Origin: Paramacrobiotus metropolitanus
Taxonomy: Eukaryota > Tardigrada > Eutardigrada > Parachela > Macrobiotidae
Reading direction: 5' to 3'
DNA length: 64,000 nucleotides
Assembly: GCF_019649055.1 (NCBI RefSeq)
Contig: NW_026570378.1
Location: forward strand, 1-64,000
The translations under genes were made by a program, and so were the position numbers. Within the stretch, counting starts at the first letter, position 1. Every line of letters begins with the position of its first letter. Below the pieces are notes generated by a model, which searched no databases, was not told the DNA's origin, and saw only the letters and a program-made list of their open reading frames with translations. Shown here piece after piece: positions 60,057 to 64,000 of the stretch.

Positions 60057-60825
60057 GCGGAGACGGGTCAGTGGTTAACAGTACGGAAAATATCACAGAA
60101 AAGGTGATTTTTTATAATTTTTGCATATTTCTAGCACGCATTGAGAACACTTCTGTGTGCAGCGCTCAACTGGCTTTGGACAGAGAATGCTTCAGCCGGA
60201 TCATTATCCCGTTCAATCCGTCCCGGCGCAGAAGATGGCGGCAGAAAACAATCGGTGTATCAACACTGCATCGGCGCAGTTAGCGTACATGTCGCAGTTT
60301 GTCACTGGGAACCGCGGTTACGTTCACCTTCGAAGACTAGTACGACAACCTGCAGACCATAAAAGAAAGTTGTTCATAACTGCTACACGGTCATTACTAA
60401 TATTAGCAAGGTTTTTCAGCTGTTTTGAGTGTACGAGTACATTTAGTATTCAACCACTGCTAATTTTTCCCGGGTATTTGTGACTTACTTCCAATCACAA
60501 GAGCGGGATTAGCGCATTGCCAGAATTACCGCTTGACTCAGGTGAACGCGTAGCATACCTGCAAAACTTAGACTGAGACCATGAGCCGTTTTATGCCATT
60601 ATGTTATTGGAATGTTTTAATAATATCCTTCCCGTTACTATTGCATTTCATTCGGTCCGTGAAATTTTTCAAGAAAAAACTATTGAACTTCTGTGCGACT
60701 GAGTGCAAGTATTACTCTGTTTTTCTGGTATTTGCAAATTGCGGTGTTAAGTACTTTGGTCTTTCTGCAAATACCATTATACTTTACTATACTTTACTTT
60801 AAATACTAGTATACTTTTCAAACAA
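60057..60825. other. no gene recognised
   Basis: Open frames at 60,141-60,483 follow a plausible acceptor and might be extra 3' exons of the THAP gene, but the implied intron would be very short. Confidence 0.3.
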
Positions 60826-61218
60826 ATGTTCACCCGCGCCGCATTGCTGGTTGCAGCTGCACTGTCGTGTATAAAAATGGAAGTTCGGCTACAGATACAG
60901 TCGGTATATCCAGTGGCTCCCCGGACAGCTAGAAAACAGAAGGCAAAACAGAAAACAGAGAGCACGGGAAGGGTTAATCAACTGCGAATGTGGGTTAATC
61001 AAAACAGGCGTACATATAGTGACCTCAACAGCCTCCTTGGCCAACTGTGCGAGTCTTGCGAATATGGCAAAAACAAACGCGGCTTATCCAGTGACCTAAA
61101 GTGGATAGAGACCCGACGCCATGCGAAACAAACGTTTGGGTCAGGAATAACAAACAAATTTGTACTGTTTGAAACGCATACACACACGGAAATCGTCCAC
61201 CGTATTATTGAGGAATAA
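60826..61218 (+). CDS. hypothetical protein, 130 aa, possible signal peptide
   Basis: ATG at 60,826 (MFTRAALLVAAALSCIKM) gives a short hydrophobic N-terminus compatible with a secretion or mitochondrial signal. A Lys/Arg/Asn-rich body follows, with a paired-Cys LCESCEYG motif; stop at 61,218. No family recognised. Confidence 0.35.
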   Translation: MFTRAALLVAAALSCIKMEVRLQIQSVYPVAPRTARKQKAKQKTESTGRVNQLRMWVNQNRRTYSDLNSLLGQLCESCEYGKNKRGLSSDLKWIETRRHAKQTFGSGITNKFVLFETHTHTEIVHRIIEE

Positions 61219-61476
61219 TCCACGAATCCGTCGACTATTCCCGTTTAAACGACATTGCGAGATTTTGCCGAGGACAGCTAGTCCCATGACATCTGTTCGC
61301 AGAAATTCCGCCGCAAGTTCATCTCGTCCTCCGAGGGATATGGGGTGGCAGGACATCATGCCGGGAGCCGTTTCGCCGGCGAATCGCCGCAAGGCACTCT
61401 TGGCGAAAGACGTTGGGGTTTTAGGCAGTTTTTGTTAGGCTTATCAAAGCAGTCAACAAAACCGAAAAATACCCCA

Positions 61477-61853
61477 AGAAAATCTAAGAATAACCAGTTA
61501 AAACCTAAGAATGAAAATACTCATTACATTTCAAGTGGGAATACTATCTGCTGTAACTGGCCATGAACCGCACCTGGACAATTGGGAGTGTGACATTTGC
61601 GCCGCACTCAGTTTCGACGCGCGACTTTCGCCGCGAAGACATTCCAGCACCGGACATACGGACGCTGGGACACGTCGGTTTTTGGACACTCTGCTTTGAA
61701 GCTTTGAGACGATCTGTCTTTGCGACAGTTTGATACAACATGTCTCGTCCCGTACAATTGCCGCAAACGAATTCGACAGGCATAATTCCACATACATGGT
61801 TTTTTTAGTTTCCAGGAGGTTTCTTAGGTTTTAAGGTTATTCTTAGGTTTCTT
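61477..61853. mobile_element. foldback element with about 35-bp arms
   Basis: 61,477-61,512 ('aagaaaatctaagaataacc' onward) is the imperfect reverse complement of 61,820-61,853. The right side continues as 'ttcttaggtttcttag' low-complexity repeats to about 61,940. No transposase frame inside. Confidence 0.5.
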
Positions 61854-63205
61854 GTTCTTCTTAGGTTTCTTAGATTTCTTAAATTTCTATGGGTTCTAAA
61901 GTCTAAGTCTTTTAGGTTTTTCTCTGGGTTTCTTAAGTTTATTTTCTGTTTTAATTTGAGCCTATTAAAAATTAGGTCTGGTAAAAGAAGTATCTCTCCG
62001 TCGAAACGGCCGCGCGTGAATATTTAAGTGAACATAACGCGGGAATTTGATTGCCATCCGGTGCACGCCTGAAAGTCAAACAACGGACGCTTTTGAGGTA
62101 CATAGATTAACTTCGTTTTCTGTGAAAATCGGTATTGCATTAAATAAATAATTACCAGCACTATTACTGCAAACGCTTTGCAACTTAAGTACCCTGTATC
62201 GGACGACGATCGGCAACGTTAATAGAACAGGCTGCTTATCTTGAGCAACCTTTCGTTTCCTTGTGGACATGTACGTACTACGTAGTATTGTATGTTCGAG
62301 GTTACTTTATTTATGTGCGAATACAAAAACAATCTAACAACTACAAAAGAAACATTACATTGTAAATTTAACAAGCAGCGGAAACATGCGGCCGAATTAC
62401 AGAGAACGTTTGATCTAAATTAGCCGAGGCTGGTGCCGTTCCCAGGATGGATGCCGCGTTTCCACGTTGGATTTCGATGCTGAACCTATTCCGTTGCACG
62501 CATCTCGCTTGTTTCCTGACGAATCATCTTACTCACTTCACCGATTAGCTGAGAGGCTCCCGGACCGAGTGGTCCCAATGCCTCAACGCCTACCGCACGG
62601 AATAGATAGTCCTGCGTGATGTTCTGGTACTTCCCGATTTTCTCCCGTTCGGCTTAGGCCACGCAATGGCACGCATGACGTAAGTACAGCATATGGTGTA
62701 CTGAGATTTATTGGTATGGCAGCCATTTCAGTTGTGTTATGAAGTTCAAATTCAAAGTGTCCACCGTACTACTGTGATGGGCATGCGCCCATGTAGCAGC
62801 AGTTACGTATAGCCAATACGGCATGCGATTGTTGGAGGCGAATGTTAATCATTGTGATGTATCTGTACTTCCGATTACTGTACTAGTACTTACGAGAGAT
62901 ATCACTCAATATCAGCATTGAATGACAGGGTTCTCTGGCTTCTCTCCCCTCTCTGGATGTTGAGTGTTGACTAATAAAAATATTTATGGCTGTTCATTGT
63001 ATATTATAGACAATGTGTATGGTATTGGTTGTTTGATCCCTAATCTACGGTTTTTTGGCATCGATGGAATGTATTCTATTTCTTAACTTTGCCATTACAG
63101 TACAGTACTGTACTGAACACTGCAGAGCGAAGACCAGCGGTGCCGTCAAAGTCCGTTTTTCATTTCTTCCTCCGTTAATTTTCATTGCGTTGCACTGTTT
63201 CAACC
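61854..63205. other. intergenic, no gene recognised
   Basis: No open frame with recognisable content. This is the upstream region of the gene starting at 63,206. Confidence 0.45.
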
Positions 63206-63937
63206 ATGTACGGCGGCATCCACCAAGCTAACGGTGTTGATGTTGTGGACGCCGACGGCCTGATCCGTTACGGACGCGTGGTGGATCTAGCTGACAACGG
63301 ATTCTTCGTGGATTTCCGATGTCCCACGGGAAGACGCCGATTTTTCCCTTTCGATAGCAATGTCTTCCTGACGAGGAGATCTCGTCATCTGGTTGGATTC
63401 GGTATGGGAGAAGTGTATGCTCAGCGCCGATCGATGATTCCTGTGGAGGTCTTGATGCGTGCGTCTCTTTCCAGCCCATGGAAGTGGTTTCCTGCGGAAA
63501 TGATCAATTTGGCGCGTGGCAAATGGCACGACCGGTACGATGTCGCCGTCGTGAACTGGGGCAACAACTTGGCACGTACGGATGTCGTCCCATGTGCGCA
63601 AATCCGCCAGAGAGTTCCGCAGACTTGGTGGAATGGGGTTGACAATGCACAACATCGAGTAGCACTTCGCGATGAATATGGCGGCCCGGTTGTAGGGAGA
63701 CGCGTTGGGAGGAACTCATTTATAATGCGCAGGATGACGTTAACCGGGAAACACTATTCGGTTTCGGTCGAAAAACTACAGAAGACGCTTCAGAACAGCA
63801 CCAACTGTTTTGACGAGATGGCTGAACGGGAAACCGCATTCCTGGAGACCAGGGGTGGGTTTATGTGGTATCTTGACCGTCGCGGCAACGACTATATGTT
63901 AGAAGATCCCGAGAAACCGTTTTCCTGTGAACACGAT
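63206..63937 (+). CDS. first exon of an unrecognised gene, continues beyond the window
   Basis: The ATG at 63,206 has good context (caaccATGt). The 244-codon exon ends GAT|GTAAGT, phase 0. The N-terminus (GLIRYGRVVDLADNGFFVDF) and the later SSPWKWFPAEMINLARGKW...YDVAVVNWGNNL look like two small beta-barrel modules, reminiscent of Tudor/agenet-type folds, but I cannot assign a family. There are no membrane or signal segments. It is GC-richer than its flanks, as expected for a real coding exon. The rest of the gene lies to the right of the window. Confidence 0.5.
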
Positions 63938-64000
63938 GTAAGTATGAGCCATTTTTTCCTCTAAAACTTCTGTTTATATAAAAGTTTGATGATTTTTTTT

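Noticed and set aside
60057-60483. Additional 3' exons of the THAP gene
   Set aside because: The implied intron is only about 33 nt and the reading depends on a weak GTCTTG donor; left as a possibility only.
61160-61438. Overlapping frames at 61.1-61.6 kb as genes
   Set aside because: Mutually overlapping on both strands with no motif, next to a foldback element; probably chance frames.

Overview
The window is nuclear DNA of an invertebrate animal. Genes are split by short, AT-rich GT-AG introns. The recognisable host proteins are animal ones: a PTCD2-type mitochondrial PPR protein, CUB-domain secreted proteins, a tandem THAP protein, PDZ proteins and a histone H2A variant. The style (very short introns beside long AT-rich ones, many lineage-specific secreted and DNA-binding families) fits a small ecdysozoan, possibly a tardigrade. 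That is an inference; no marker gene fixes the species.

Layout. 1-6 kb: two paralogous two-exon PDZ genes and a small membrane-protein gene, all on the minus strand. 6.3-12.5 kb: a complete ten-exon PTCD2-like gene on the plus strand, with a 9-nt microexon. 12.5-19 kb: mostly debris, with GC-rich broken pieces of aprataxin-like and dynamin-related genes and a 100-bp satellite containing an assembly gap. 20-26 kb and 43.3-47.5 kb: two copies of a segmental duplication, each pairing a secreted Cys-rich gene (or fragment) with a minus-strand two-CUB gene. 50.6-57 kb: a repeated helix-turn-helix (HTH) protein. 57.3-60 kb: a twin-THAP protein. 63.2 kb: the first exon of an unrecognised gene running off the edge.

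The main discovery is a 16.4-kb Polinton/Maverick (adintovirus-like) element at 26,626-43,008. It lies in the first intron of the first CUB gene and is flanked by a 6-bp direct repeat (ATGATT) with inverted ends. Its minus-strand block encodes, in transcription order, an unknown 152-aa protein, a TATA-binding-protein-like protein, an FtsK/HerA packaging ATPase, a basic repeat-containing structural protein, a retrovirus-like integrase, a penton-like protein, a PX/pVI-like peptide, a double-jelly-roll major capsid protein and an adenovirus-type cysteine protease. A divergent IAP (BIR-BIR-RING) gene leaves the same promoter region. A short, divergent histone H2A gene with its own intron lies in the left half, among nested foldback elements. 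No protein-primed DNA polymerase B is visible.

Several element genes carry single-base frame breaks, often near homopolymers, while the capsid, PX, ATPase and CUB host-gene frames are open. The element therefore looks fairly young but partly decayed, or slightly mis-assembled. How the parts would work together: the integrase explains the target-site duplication; ATPase, capsid, penton, PX and protease form a virion morphogenesis module; the TBP-like protein and TATA boxes suggest the element supplies some of its own transcription initiation; IAP would act on the host cell-death pathway.
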